Assembly (NCBI GenBank): GCA_002315375.1
Contig: DCHR01000035.1
Span: 1-54,306, forward strand
Direction: 5' to 3'
DNA length: 54,306 bases
From: Treponema sp. UBA1747
GTDB lineage: Bacteria; Spirochaetota; Spirochaetia; Treponematales; Treponemataceae
Shown here piece by piece: positions 32,383 through 42,192 of the stretch. Both the position numbers and the translations under genes were made by a program. The stretch's first letter is position 1; the number at the start of each line of letters is the position of its first letter. The notes under the pieces were generated by a model. That model was not told the origin of the DNA. It searched no databases and saw only the letters and a program-made list of their open reading frames with translations.

Positions 32383-35300
32383 ATGAGAAAATGTTTTTTA
32401 AACCTTACATGTATTTTAGTTTTATTATCGGTTGTATTTTTTTCATCTTGCGGAGAGAAGAAAGAAACTCAAGTAGAAGAAGCAAAGCCTGCTGTTGAAA
32501 AGCAGGAAATAATTGAAAGTTCGGAAATCAGTTCTTCCATGGAAGAAACGGGAACTGAATATGTAAATCTCGGAAAAATTTCTGAGGGTGCTTTCGGTCT
32601 GGATTATACACCGCTTCTTCCTGAACCTCAGAAACCGGCCGGCAGAATTGATATGTCGGAGGGAACTTCCAGCGGACAGGGTGGAGATATTCCAAATGAA
32701 TCTGTAATTCCGGGACTTCGTAAACTGGAAGATTACAAAACTCTTTACTATAGAGAAAAACTTGTCAGAGCTAAGAAAGAAAATCCTGCAGAAGATGAAA
32801 AGCTGGATCCTTCCAAAGCTCCTTCGGAACCTTTTACTGTTACTGACTGGGGACCACAGGGAAAAATCCCTGCAGATGTTCGCTGTCCTTCTTTCTATGT
32901 GCTTTTTTCGGAACCGGTAGTTCCTGTAAAAGCTCTGGATGAGCCTTCATCAGAAAACGAATTCATGCGGATTGAACCTCCATTAAAGGGCGTGTTCCGA
33001 TGGTATGGTTCAAGTCTTTTGAGCTTTGATGCAACAGAAGCCGCAGACCCACTTCAGTCTTATGAAATAATTCTTTCAGAAAAAACAACTTCTCTTTACG
33101 GAAAAAAACTTACAGGTAAAAAATCCTTTTCAACAGAAGCTGAAGCTTTAAGAATAAAATATTTCAAACCGGGAGCAGAGTATTCTAAAAAAACTTATAC
33201 CTGGTTCCCTAATGATGATGTTCCTTTTGAGGCTGCAAAAGAATGTCAGGTTCGTTTTAATTATCAGGTAAAAGCTTCAGAAATCCGGAATCTGTCAAAA
33301 GTTTACGTATACGGAAAAGAATGCGGTTTCACAGTTGAACAGGAAACAGAAGATACTCTTTTATATAAAATAGATTTCCCTGATGAAAAAAAGGATGACG
33401 GAGAAATCAATATAAAAATTGAACAGCCGGGAACGACCGGAGTTCCTCTGAACGTTTCTTACTTTACTCTTCAGCGGTTCAGAGCAAATTACTGCAATGA
33501 AGAAGAAACAAATAACTTCCAGTCAAATCCTGTTTATATTTATTTTTCTCACCAGGTAGATGAAAAAACTGTACTTGGAAATATTTCTACCAGACCTGAA
33601 ATGGAAATTACTGAAGAGAACATCAAGGTTTCCGGATTAAGCGTAGCGGTTTTCAATCTTCCTGTTACTTTTGGATCGAAGTATACCATTACTGTTAAAA
33701 GCGGAATACAGGATGTTTACGGCAGAAGTCTTTCTGAAGAAAAGGTTTTCAGTGTAACTGTTCCTGAAGCTGCCAGCAAGGTGAACTTCAAGAATTACGG
33801 TGCAAAAATCCTTGAAGCAAAATTTCCTCACAAAATGGTATTTGATTATCAGAATGTTAAAGCAGATTCTCAGTATCAGCTTGCAAAAACAAAGAAGCCT
33901 TTCAGCTACAAAAATGCTGCACTGAATGACGGAACTGAAATTGTAAAAAAATTAAAAACATCACCGCTCAATGAAAGAATTTTTGAAGTGGTCGAAATGG
34001 ATCCTCTTCTGGAAAATGGAAAGGGTTGGGTAAGTTTTGATGCAAAGGTAAATCTCTGGAGCCGTCACAGAAAAGAGATTTATACAAATGAAAATCACGC
34101 AACAGTTCAGGTAACAGATCTTGGTGTAACAGTTCGTTACGGAATAAATAAGGTGGTGGTGCTGGTTACAAATTTAAGTGACGGAAAGCCGGTTCCGAAT
34201 GCAAAGGTTTACTGGTATGAAGGTTACGGCAGAGAAGTGGCTTATGAAAATATGAAAAATGAAGCTATTGCTCAGGGTGTAACTGAAGAAAATGGACTTG
34301 CAGTCGTTGATACCAGTGTTGCCGGTACCCTTACGAGTCCGTTTATTCTTGTTGAAACTGATGATGATGCTGTTACTTTTTATCCTTCAAGTCACAGTCC
34401 ATGGAGGAACGGAGTTTACAATACCGAAAGGTATCAGACTGCAGGAAAGAAAAAAGAAGTTACATTTATCTTCAGTGACCGCGGTTTATATAAACCCGGA
34501 GAAACTGTTTCCTTCCGCGGAATTGACCGTGACCTTCTGTTAGGTGAATATTCACCATGGGTTGGAGATTATACAGTTGAACTGAAAGAAGACCGATGGT
34601 ACAAGCCTAAGGTTGTTTCAACACTTACGGGATCTACATCTGAATCAGGTGGTTTCTCCGGAAGTTTTGATATTCCATCTGATCTGGAACCCGGTGACTA
34701 TAAAATTGCTTTCAAAAGAAAAGGCAGCAGTGAGGAAAAAAGCACATCAATTAATGTGGCTTTCTTTGAAAGATTGAAATTCCAGTCTTCAATTTCTATT
34801 CCAAAAGTTCCGGTTACTGTGGGGGATACTCTCCAGGGAACATTGAAAGCTTCTTATCTTGCCGGAGGAGCTCTTTCCGGTGCCTCATATTATTCTTCAT
34901 GGATCCGGGAACCATGGTATTTTGAAACAGAAGATCCTGAATTCAAGAAATTCAGATTTGGTCCTGTTGATGCAAATGGCGGAAGAAATTATTTAAGCGA
35001 TGATGGGGGACAGCTTTCTGCTGATGGTGAAGCCAAACTTTCCATCACCGCTGAGTCAGGAGAACTTAAGGGTGTGCCTTACAGATACAGGGTTTCTGCT
35101 ACTGTAACCGATGTTTCAAATATGAGTGTAACTGCACAGGGCGCTTCTGTTGTACATCCTGCTTTGTATTATTTAGGTCTTGCAAAGGCACCGGGAGATT
35201 CTGCCTGGGCCAGAGCCGGACAGAATCAGGATTTCATTTTCAAAATGGCTGATCTTGAAGGTTCGGCCGTAAAGAATGCAGCGGATCCTGAGAAAATGGT

Positions 35301-38300
35301 AAAAGCACTTTCCGGCGAAAACAAAGTTCTGAACGTTACCCTTTCCCGCGATGTATGGAATCTGGTAAAACAGAACGGCGTTTATGGCGGCATTTATACC
35401 CGTTATGAGAAAACTACTGAAGTTGAGGAAAGCAAAAAAGTTTATCTTGCTGCAGAAGGAAAAATTTCTGTAACACCAAAACAGGTTGGCTACTATACTC
35501 TGACAGTTGAAGGTGCTGATGCAAAGGGACGTCCGGTTCTTTCTGAAATGAGTTTCTTTGTAACAGGCAAAGGTCAGTATTTCTGGAATCAGGATGATAC
35601 TGCTTCAATCCGGCTTACACCGGACAAGAGTAAATATAACCCTGGTGAAATGGCCCATATTCTTATGGAAAGTACTCTTCCTGGCGGTGATTATCTTATT
35701 ACTGTTGAACGGGAAGGAATCTATACAGAAGAAGTTAAGCATTTTGAAAACGGAGTTTCCGTTCTGGATATTCCTATTGCAAGGGGTTTTGTTCCTGTTG
35801 TTTATGTTTCAGTTTCGTCATACTCAGTCAGAAGCGGAGAGCCGGTTCATGAATACGGTGAAGTAGATCTGGGAAAACCAAAGGGCTATTACGGTGTAAC
35901 AACACTTTTTGTTGACCCTTACGTTAAGGCTTTCAGCATTGATGTGAAATCGGAAAAAACTGCTTACCGTCCGGGCGAAGAAGCAACTGTCACTCTTACT
36001 GCAACAAGGGGAGGAGAACCTCTGGCCAATGCAGAACTGACACTTATGGCTGTAGATCGTGGTGTTCTGGACCTGATCAATTATCATGTACCGGACCCGA
36101 TTTCCTTCTTCTATAATCCGAGTCATTTCCCGTTGAGAGTTTCCGGTGGCGACAACAGAGAGCTGCTTATGGATCCTGTTACATATGAAGTAAAGAATCT
36201 TCAGGGCGGTGACGAAGGTGATGATAAAATGCAGGAACGCAGTGATTTTAATCCGACTGCAGTATTCATGCCTGTTCTCATGACCGATGAAAAGGGACAG
36301 GTTACCTGCAAGTTCAAACTGCCTGATACTCTGACTACTTACCGTGTAACTGCCTTTGGTGTTTGTGGTGATATGCTAGCCCTGCGTGAAGATGAAATAG
36401 GAGTAAAGAATCCGGTAAATGTTCAGCAGGTTCTGCCAAGAAGAATGCGTGAACGTGATACTGCGGAACTTGGCGTGCTTCTTACAAACCTTGATGGTGT
36501 CCCTCATGAAATGACTGTAAGTCTTGAAATGAAGACTCCTGATAAGAAAGATATTAAAGTAAAAGACGGTTTAGGCGGAGTTCCGGGAAAAGCTTTTGTG
36601 GATGGTGAAAATACACATAAAGTTACTGTTCATCCGGGACAGAATGTTACTGTTTATTTCGATGCATCAGCGGTAAAGGCCGGAGTCGTAAACGCAGTAT
36701 TTGAAATAACAAGTGATATTATAAATGAAAGGCTGGTGTGTCCGATTACGGTGGAAAAACCATATCTTTATGAAACCTTCACTTCTATGGGAACTGTAAG
36801 GGAAGAGGAGACATCAGGCTCTGAAGGTCTGATTATTCCGGAATCTGTGGATGATATGGGGTCACTTTCGGTTACACTGGATGCAACAAGGCTTGGTGCC
36901 CTGGGCGAATCGGTAAATTATGTTTTCAGATATCCTTATGGTTGTCTTGAGCAGCAGAGTTCAAGAATCCTTCCACTGGTTATTTTCGAGGACTATATCG
37001 ATGTATTCGGACTTGAAAAAGATTCAAATATCAAAGACGTAAGGGCTCTGGTAAAGAGTTACTTCCGTTCATGGAAAGGTTATCAGCTTTCATCCGGCGG
37101 TTTCCCTTACTGGCCGAATGTGCCATATCCGTCTTTCTATGTGTCTTTAAGAATTGCTCACATCTGTGCTCTGGCTAAGGAACGGGGATACAGCAACAGC
37201 GATATTGCAGTTAATATCAGTAAGCTGATGAATTATTTGGAAATGGAAATAAGGAATCCTAAAAATATTTATTCGGCTTATGAAAAGGCATACTACTATT
37301 ATGTTCGGGCCCTTTTTGAAATGCCTGTTTCAAAAGCTGACCTGGAATCTGTCTTTGCAGCAAGTAATGATGTTTCCACTACAGCTCTGGTTGGACTGAC
37401 TGCAATAAAAATTCCAAGTATGGAATCTGATCTGGCTGAAAGATGCCGTGAATCGGTAAGAAGCTTTATGAGACCGGGAACCCGTGGTGTGGATATTTCT
37501 CAGGATGCTGAAGGTTACTACTGCTGGTATAATAACCGCAGTGACCGTATGGCTCTGGCTTTGCAGTTCCTGGTTCAGATGGATAAAGATGACCAGATGG
37601 TAACAAGACTTGTATGGTCTCTGCTTCAGGACCAGAAAAACGGCTACTGGCAGAGTACGGTAACTACAGCAAAGGTTCTGGATGCCTTCTACACAGTAAT
37701 TAAAGCTTCAAATCTGGATGAACTTGAGCAGAAATCTCTTGTAAAAATAAACGGAATTGAACTGGGTTCAGGAACCTTCGTGGGGCCGGCTGCAAAACCT
37801 GTAACTGTAACTTTGCCTCTGGCTGATTCAAGAGTTAAGAGCCTTCCTAAAGACAAACTTCTTTCGCTTGATTTCGAAAAGGAAGGAAACGGAAGTCTTT
37901 ATTATACAACCAGTCTCAAGTATGCAATTCCTTATGAAAATCAGGAAATGCGTGATGAAGGTCTTTCATTGAATATGATTCTTACTGATGCGGTAACCGG
38001 AGAGGAAATAAAACCTGCTCCGGGAACTGTTCATATGGAACTGGAAAGCGGCCGGGTTTACCAGGTGAAGGTTAATCTTTCGACAAGCCGTGATAGAGAC
38101 TTTATTGCAGTTCGTGCACCTGTTCCTTCTGGAGCCGAAATCCTGGATGCAACTTTCGTAACAAGTCCTGATAACAGTTATTCGGGAACTGATACAGAAA
38201 ATTACAGCTGGGGTCACTGGATGAGCAATCAGAATATTATGGATAACGAAGTCCAGTATTTCTGGGATCACTTCAGAAAGGGAAGTACAACAGCTACCTT

Positions 38301-38415
38301 CAAGTTCAGGGCAGTGCGCCGCGGTGTATTCCCGGTTCCACCTGTAACCGGCGAATGTATGTACGAACCTGAAGTATTCGGACGCACAACTGGTCTTCTT
38401 TATACAATTAAATAG
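32383..38415 (+). CDS. Bacterial alpha-2-macroglobulin-like lipoprotein with thioester
   Basis: A 2010-residue protein with a lipobox signal (VVFFSSC), so anchored in a membrane facing the periplasm. It has an N-terminal Ig-like/MG series, a beta-propeller-like bait region and the A2M family core (LNAELTLMAVDRGVLDLINY; MTDEKGQVTCKFKLPDTLTT). The thioester motif CLEQ is at 1521-1524 in YPYGCLEQQSS, so it can covalently trap attacking proteases. A C-terminal alpha-alpha toroid (TED) surrounds it. It belongs with PBP1C in the next gene, 15 bp on: the YfhM-PbpC pair is thought to protect the periplasm and to repair murein when the outer membrane is breached. It is longer than E. coli YfhM (1653). 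Confidence 0.95.
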   Translation: MRKCFLNLTCILVLLSVVFFSSCGEKKETQVEEAKPAVEKQEIIESSEISSSMEETGTEYVNLGKISEGAFGLDYTPLLPEPQKPAGRIDMSEGTSSGQGGDIPNESVIPGLRKLEDYKTLYYREKLVRAKKENPAEDEKLDPSKAPSEPFTVTDWGPQGKIPADVRCPSFYVLFSEPVVPVKALDEPSSENEFMRIEPPLKGVFRWYGSSLLSFDATEAADPLQSYEIILSEKTTSLYGKKLTGKKSFSTEAEALRIKYFKPGAEYSKKTYTWFPNDDVPFEAAKECQVRFNYQVKASEIRNLSKVYVYGKECGFTVEQETEDTLLYKIDFPDEKKDDGEINIKIEQPGTTGVPLNVSYFTLQRFRANYCNEEETNNFQSNPVYIYFSHQVDEKTVLGNISTRPEMEITEENIKVSGLSVAVFNLPVTFGSKYTITVKSGIQDVYGRSLSEEKVFSVTVPEAASKVNFKNYGAKILEAKFPHKMVFDYQNVKADSQYQLAKTKKPFSYKNAALNDGTEIVKKLKTSPLNERIFEVVEMDPLLENGKGWVSFDAKVNLWSRHRKEIYTNENHATVQVTDLGVTVRYGINKVVVLVTNLSDGKPVPNAKVYWYEGYGREVAYENMKNEAIAQGVTEENGLAVVDTSVAGTLTSPFILVETDDDAVTFYPSSHSPWRNGVYNTERYQTAGKKKEVTFIFSDRGLYKPGETVSFRGIDRDLLLGEYSPWVGDYTVELKEDRWYKPKVVSTLTGSTSESGGFSGSFDIPSDLEPGDYKIAFKRKGSSEEKSTSINVAFFERLKFQSSISIPKVPVTVGDTLQGTLKASYLAGGALSGASYYSSWIREPWYFETEDPEFKKFRFGPVDANGGRNYLSDDGGQLSADGEAKLSITAESGELKGVPYRYRVSATVTDVSNMSVTAQGASVVHPALYYLGLAKAPGDSAWARAGQNQDFIFKMADLEGSAVKNAADPEKMVKALSGENKVLNVTLSRDVWNLVKQNGVYGGIYTRYEKTTEVEESKKVYLAAEGKISVTPKQVGYYTLTVEGADAKGRPVLSEMSFFVTGKGQYFWNQDDTASIRLTPDKSKYNPGEMAHILMESTLPGGDYLITVEREGIYTEEVKHFENGVSVLDIPIARGFVPVVYVSVSSYSVRSGEPVHEYGEVDLGKPKGYYGVTTLFVDPYVKAFSIDVKSEKTAYRPGEEATVTLTATRGGEPLANAELTLMAVDRGVLDLINYHVPDPISFFYNPSHFPLRVSGGDNRELLMDPVTYEVKNLQGGDEGDDKMQERSDFNPTAVFMPVLMTDEKGQVTCKFKLPDTLTTYRVTAFGVCGDMLALREDEIGVKNPVNVQQVLPRRMRERDTAELGVLLTNLDGVPHEMTVSLEMKTPDKKDIKVKDGLGGVPGKAFVDGENTHKVTVHPGQNVTVYFDASAVKAGVVNAVFEITSDIINERLVCPITVEKPYLYETFTSMGTVREEETSGSEGLIIPESVDDMGSLSVTLDATRLGALGESVNYVFRYPYGCLEQQSSRILPLVIFEDYIDVFGLEKDSNIKDVRALVKSYFRSWKGYQLSSGGFPYWPNVPYPSFYVSLRIAHICALAKERGYSNSDIAVNISKLMNYLEMEIRNPKNIYSAYEKAYYYYVRALFEMPVSKADLESVFAASNDVSTTALVGLTAIKIPSMESDLAERCRESVRSFMRPGTRGVDISQDAEGYYCWYNNRSDRMALALQFLVQMDKDDQMVTRLVWSLLQDQKNGYWQSTVTTAKVLDAFYTVIKASNLDELEQKSLVKINGIELGSGTFVGPAAKPVTVTLPLADSRVKSLPKDKLLSLDFEKEGNGSLYYTTSLKYAIPYENQEMRDEGLSLNMILTDAVTGEEIKPAPGTVHMELESGRVYQVKVNLSTSRDRDFIAVRAPVPSGAEILDATFVTSPDNSYSGTDTENYSWGHWMSNQNIMDNEVQYFWDHFRKGSTTATFKFRAVRRGVFPVPPVTGECMYEPEVFGRTTGLLYTIK

Positions 38416-38430
38416 ATTCTGTTTGTCCAG

Positions 38431-40545
38431 ATGAGAAAGTTCAATGAACACAGAAAGGTAATTCCGGGAATCGGAATAGCAGCAGGAATTATTGCAGCTG
38501 CTGTTCTGGTTTTCGGAGGCCTTATCCGTTTTTCAGCTTATCCTGAATTACAGGATTTTAAATTCCGCAAAATCTCAACTCGTATTTATGATGTAAATGG
38601 AAATCTCCTGCAGGTTCTTGCCCTAGAAGACGGAGTAAGGCGGGAGTTTACTTCTCTTGATGAAATTCCTTTTGAAGTAAAGGAAGCATTTATTCAGGCA
38701 GAAGACAAGCGGTTTTACAAACATCATGGCGTTGATCTGTCTGCAATTCTGAGGGCATTGAAATCCAATGCAGAAGAAAAGAGAACAGTGAGCGGTGCAT
38801 CAACAATAACAATGCAGCTGGCACGGATTATTTCTCCGCGAACTGAACGCTCTCTTAAAGAAAAAATCAAGGAAGCGTGGAATGCCCTGAGACTTGAAAG
38901 CCGTCTTTCAAAAGATGAAATTCTGGAACTGTATCTGAATAATGTTCCTTTCGGTTTCAATACTGAAGGAGTTACAAGCGGTGCCCGTTATTTCTTCGGG
39001 CGGACACTGAACGAACTTTACGATGACCAGATAGAAATCCTTTCAAAGATTCCGCGCCGGCCTGTGAACTGGGCTGGTCTTGCAGGAAACTATGAATATC
39101 CTTTCGAGTTTCCTCATTACATAAACTATCTGAAAACAGTTCCCGAAATGAAGCTTTATGAAATCCCGGAGCTTCACCTTCCTGTTGCCCTTGATATACA
39201 AAAAAGGGCAGAAGACCTTCTTGCTTCAAAGACAGGTCAGTACGAAGAAAACCGTCTTTCCAATGGCGCTGTCCTTGCAATGGATACAAAAACCGGAGAA
39301 GTAATTGTCTGGGCCGGAAGTGCTTCCTTTGATGATGAAATTCATTCAGGACAGATTGACGGGGTTCTGGTTCCAAACCAGCCCGGTTCAAGTATGAAAC
39401 CTTTTCTTTATGGACTTGCCTTGGAACGCGGTTTCAAAATGAATTCTGTGCTGCCTGATACACCAATGGAATTCGGCTTTGATGCTCTGTATGTTCCGCA
39501 GAATTTCAATAACCGCTATAACGGACCTGTAAGATTCCGTGTGGCCCTGGCCTCCAGTCTGAATATTCCTGCTGTTTATCTTTTGAATGAAATCGGTCTT
39601 GATGAATATAGAAAACGTCTTTCAAGTCTTGGATTCAAATCGCTTGAAAATCAGGATACCGGATTAAGCCTTGCTCTTGGAGGAGGCGAAGTAACTCTTC
39701 TGGAGCTGGTAAAGGCATTTTCAGTTTTTCCCCGGGATGGAATAACCTTTGAAGGGAATCGTGTTTATGAAACGGACACTGCAAGATTAATCTGCAATAT
39801 TTTATCGGATCCTGAAGCACGGGCTCTGGGATTTGGTTATTCAAAAGTTTTTTCAACTGAATTTGATTCCATGTTCAAGACAGGAACTGCCAATCAGTTT
39901 CAGAATATTACTGCTTTAGGAGCAAGTTCCCGTTATGCTGTGGGCGTCTGGATGGGAAATTTTTCCGGAGAGACAATCGTAGGAAAAACCGGAAGTTCAA
40001 TTCCGGCTCAGATAGTCCGTGAGATTCTTGTTATGCTTGAAAATGACGGAGGGACTAGAGAAAGTTTTTCAGAATCTGAAGGATTTGAAAAGGTAAGGGT
40101 TTGTTCTCTTTCAGGTATGGCACCTGGAGCTGATTGCGGAACTACTGTATTTGAGTATGTAGAAAAAACCGAGAAAAAAAATCTGGAAAACTGCAGCTGG
40201 CATACTGGCGGAGAAATTAAATACCCTGAAGAATATTCGGCCTGGTTCAAACTTAAAAAGAGACAGGGAACTGTTGAATACGGGAAATCAGAATTGCAGA
40301 TTATCTCACCAAGAAATGGGAGCCGGTTCTTTTTTGATGATTCAGGCGGAATGGAATCTTTCCAGAAGCTGACCATAGAGGCGGCGGGTGGTTCAGAAGC
40401 ATCTGCAGAAATTTATGTGGATGGAATTTTTTCCGGAAAAACAGAAAGACCTTTTGATTTCAGACTGCCTCTTTCCCGCGGAAAGCATTTCATTGAAGTG
40501 CAGTGCGGGATGGAAAGGGACAGTGTTTTAATTCAGGTTGATTAG
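38431..40545 (+). CDS. pbpC: Penicillin-binding protein 1C
   Basis: A 704-residue bifunctional peptidoglycan synthase, anchored by one N-terminal helix (IGIAAGIIAAAVLVFGGLI). The GT51 transglycosylase has EDKRFYKHHG (catalytic Glu91) and SGASTITMQLAR. The transpeptidase has SSMK (Ser320, Lys323), SLN in ASSLNIPAVYLL and KTG at 483-485. The C-terminal BiPBP_C domain is present after about residue 610. It pairs with the upstream alpha-2-macroglobulin gene. Its 3' end overlaps the end of the convergent SPOR gene by 4 bp. Confidence 0.96.
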   Translation: MRKFNEHRKVIPGIGIAAGIIAAAVLVFGGLIRFSAYPELQDFKFRKISTRIYDVNGNLLQVLALEDGVRREFTSLDEIPFEVKEAFIQAEDKRFYKHHGVDLSAILRALKSNAEEKRTVSGASTITMQLARIISPRTERSLKEKIKEAWNALRLESRLSKDEILELYLNNVPFGFNTEGVTSGARYFFGRTLNELYDDQIEILSKIPRRPVNWAGLAGNYEYPFEFPHYINYLKTVPEMKLYEIPELHLPVALDIQKRAEDLLASKTGQYEENRLSNGAVLAMDTKTGEVIVWAGSASFDDEIHSGQIDGVLVPNQPGSSMKPFLYGLALERGFKMNSVLPDTPMEFGFDALYVPQNFNNRYNGPVRFRVALASSLNIPAVYLLNEIGLDEYRKRLSSLGFKSLENQDTGLSLALGGGEVTLLELVKAFSVFPRDGITFEGNRVYETDTARLICNILSDPEARALGFGYSKVFSTEFDSMFKTGTANQFQNITALGASSRYAVGVWMGNFSGETIVGKTGSSIPAQIVREILVMLENDGGTRESFSESEGFEKVRVCSLSGMAPGADCGTTVFEYVEKTEKKNLENCSWHTGGEIKYPEEYSAWFKLKKRQGTVEYGKSELQIISPRNGSRFFFDDSGGMESFQKLTIEAAGGSEASAEIYVDGIFSGKTERPFDFRLPLSRGKHFIEVQCGMERDSVLIQVD

Positions 40546-41552
40546 TTTACGATGTAACACTCATATCCGTTTGAACGGAGTGCATCGGCAGTGTTTTCAT
40601 CTTTTTCGTTTACAAGAACAGAGTAATAAACATTACCGCTGGCTTTGGTCTGCTTTTCGCAGTATGCATCAAATCCTTTTTCTTTCAGTTCATTGATAAG
40701 GTGATTTGCGTTGCCTTCTGCGCTGAACAGTCCAAGCTGAAGCTTGCCCAAAGTTTTTTTCGGAGTTTCAGTTTCAGAAGGCTTGTTTTCTTTTGCAGCA
40801 GCGGTAGCTGCACTGGTATCGGCTTTTGGCGCATCTTTGACAGTTCCTGTTTCAGGTTTGGCTTCTCCGGCTTTTGGAACAAAATACCAGAAAGGAGACG
40901 GCAGCAGCTGAGAATCACCCTTTACAATAGAACATTCAAGAGAAGCAGGGAAACGTTCTTTGATTTCAGATGAATAAGAACCGTCGCCTGTAATGTACCA
41001 CAAGGTCAGTAGAACTGCCGGGTGAAGGGTTTTCATGGAACTTACATTTGCATAAGCTTTCAGAAGAGCAACCGGTTCTTCAAGGTCTTCTTTTGTTTCA
41101 GCACGGCAAAGGGAACTCCAGACTGAATAGAGCTTTACATAAGCCTGGACTTTTTCGTTTTTACTGGAGCGGACTGCTGAGTTCAGGTAACTGTCGGCCC
41201 GGCTTGAGTTTCCTCCGCTCAGGGCACATCTTACAGCATCCAGAACCAGTTCTTCATTTGAGCGGACAGGCATTTTTTCTGCATTTCCTGCGGCGATTCC
41301 GGCAGCAGTGACATAGGTTTTTTCGGCAAGATCGTAAAGTCCCAGCATCTCCTGGAGGTTCCCGAGGAAAGCATAACCTGCGCGTTTTTCTGCAGCAACA
41401 GTAAGCTTTGGAAGTTCTGCTGCGAGATATTCAGCACTTTCATCAGCACTGGATTTACGGGCGGCTTCATCAACAAGTTCAAAGGCTTTCTTTTCTGCGA
41501 AAAGGGAAATAGAACAAGCTAAAAGCAATGCAAAGGAAATTATTTTTTTCAT
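40542..41552 (-). CDS. Secreted SPOR-domain protein
   Basis: A 336-residue protein with signal peptide MKKIISFALLLACSISLFAE. A helical, Ala-rich TPR-like region (about 25-220) precedes a Pro/Lys/Glu/Ala-rich linker (235-265). A C-terminal SPOR domain (about 265-336: KLQLGLFSAEGNANHLINEL ... YYSVLVNEKDENTADALRS) should bind denuded glycan strands, targeting it to the septum or to remodelled peptidoglycan. Its ATG overlaps the stop of the LapA-like gene, so the two are translationally coupled. No catalytic domain is evident; it may be a scaffold for cell division or envelope maintenance. Confidence 0.85.
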   Translation of the reverse strand: MKKIISFALLLACSISLFAEKKAFELVDEAARKSSADESAEYLAAELPKLTVAAEKRAGYAFLGNLQEMLGLYDLAEKTYVTAAGIAAGNAEKMPVRSNEELVLDAVRCALSGGNSSRADSYLNSAVRSSKNEKVQAYVKLYSVWSSLCRAETKEDLEEPVALLKAYANVSSMKTLHPAVLLTLWYITGDGSYSSEIKERFPASLECSIVKGDSQLLPSPFWYFVPKAGEAKPETGTVKDAPKADTSAATAAAKENKPSETETPKKTLGKLQLGLFSAEGNANHLINELKEKGFDAYCEKQTKASGNVYYSVLVNEKDENTADALRSNGYECYIVN

Positions 41553-41881
41553 TTATTTTCAAGTTCCTGTTCTGGAGTCTGTACCTGGATTTTCTCAGCT
41601 TTTTTAAGAAGAGATTTCCGCGGCTTTTTTATTTTGACCGGTTTCTCCTGCGCAACAGGAGGTTCAGGTCTGGAGTTGATAGATTTATTAAGTTTAACCA
41701 GAAGAATGCTGATTAATGCAAAAAGGATTCCTGCTGCAAAAGCAATGAGAATCATTACCGACACAGGCTTGTTTTCAAAGGTCTGGAAAAGCCATAGAGT
41801 GCAGGTGTAATCAATGTTTTTGCCGATAAAAAATGCGACAAAAACGATTATCAGGATAATTAAAATCAGTGCAAAAACCAT
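41549..41881 (-). CDS. LapA-like (DUF1049) two-helix membrane protein
   Basis: A 110-residue protein: a first helix (FALILIILIIVFVAFFIG), a short periplasmic loop with WLFQTFENKPV, and a second helix (SVMILIAFAAGILFALISILL), then a basic Pro/Lys tail of about 45 residues. The layout NxP-V-S-V at the second helix and the tail are those of lipopolysaccharide assembly protein A (DUF1049), which helps regulate LPS synthesis in enterics. Treponemes lack true LPS, so the role may differ. The start is ATG 41881 with GGAAGAG; upstream in-frame sequence is not credible coding. Confidence 0.7.
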   Translation of the reverse strand: MVFALILIILIIVFVAFFIGKNIDYTCTLWLFQTFENKPVSVMILIAFAAGILFALISILLVKLNKSINSRPEPPVAQEKPVKIKKPRKSLLKKAEKIQVQTPEQELENK

Positions 41882-42029
41882 AAAATACTCTTCCTTTTCA
41901 GGTGTATCTATATTAACGGATAAAAAGAAGTCCACCTTTAATTTATACATAAAATCAGATAGTTCTAAATAAAAAAATGTAATAATTATAATTTTAATTT
42001 ATAAATCTCAAATATCTCTAGTTATTTTG

Positions 42030-42160
42030 TTGACATCCTTAATTTGTAATGGTATTTTATATGTAAGCTTGTAAATAAGCTGATAAACTCTCTCCGATGT
42101 CCAGCTTGACTGGACGGCAAGACCCCTGACTGATGTTATCTTTCGGGGGTCTTGTTTTTT
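42030..42160 (+). ncRNA. Promoter, structured leader and terminator upstream of the ATP-grasp gene
   Basis: A promoter TTGACA (42030-42035), 17 bp, TATTTT (42053-42058) gives a transcript starting near 42065. It includes AGCTT/AAGCT, the perfect hairpin GTCCAG-CTTGA-CTGGAC (42099-42115), and a terminator with stem CAAGACCCC (42118-42126)/GGGGTCTTG (42146-42154), loop 19 nt, followed by T6. The ATG of the next gene is 33 nt beyond. It could be a roughly 95-nt small RNA or a cis attenuator; it matches no riboswitch I know. The rest of the 311-bp gap (41882-42029) is AT-rich without other signals. Confidence 0.55.
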
Positions 42161-42192
42161 AACCTTTGTCTTTCTGTTAAAATCAGTAGTGT

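Noticed and set aside
42097..42129. 10-codon leader peptide before the ATP-grasp gene
   Set aside because: No Shine-Dalgarno and no run of a regulatory amino acid; too short to call from sequence.
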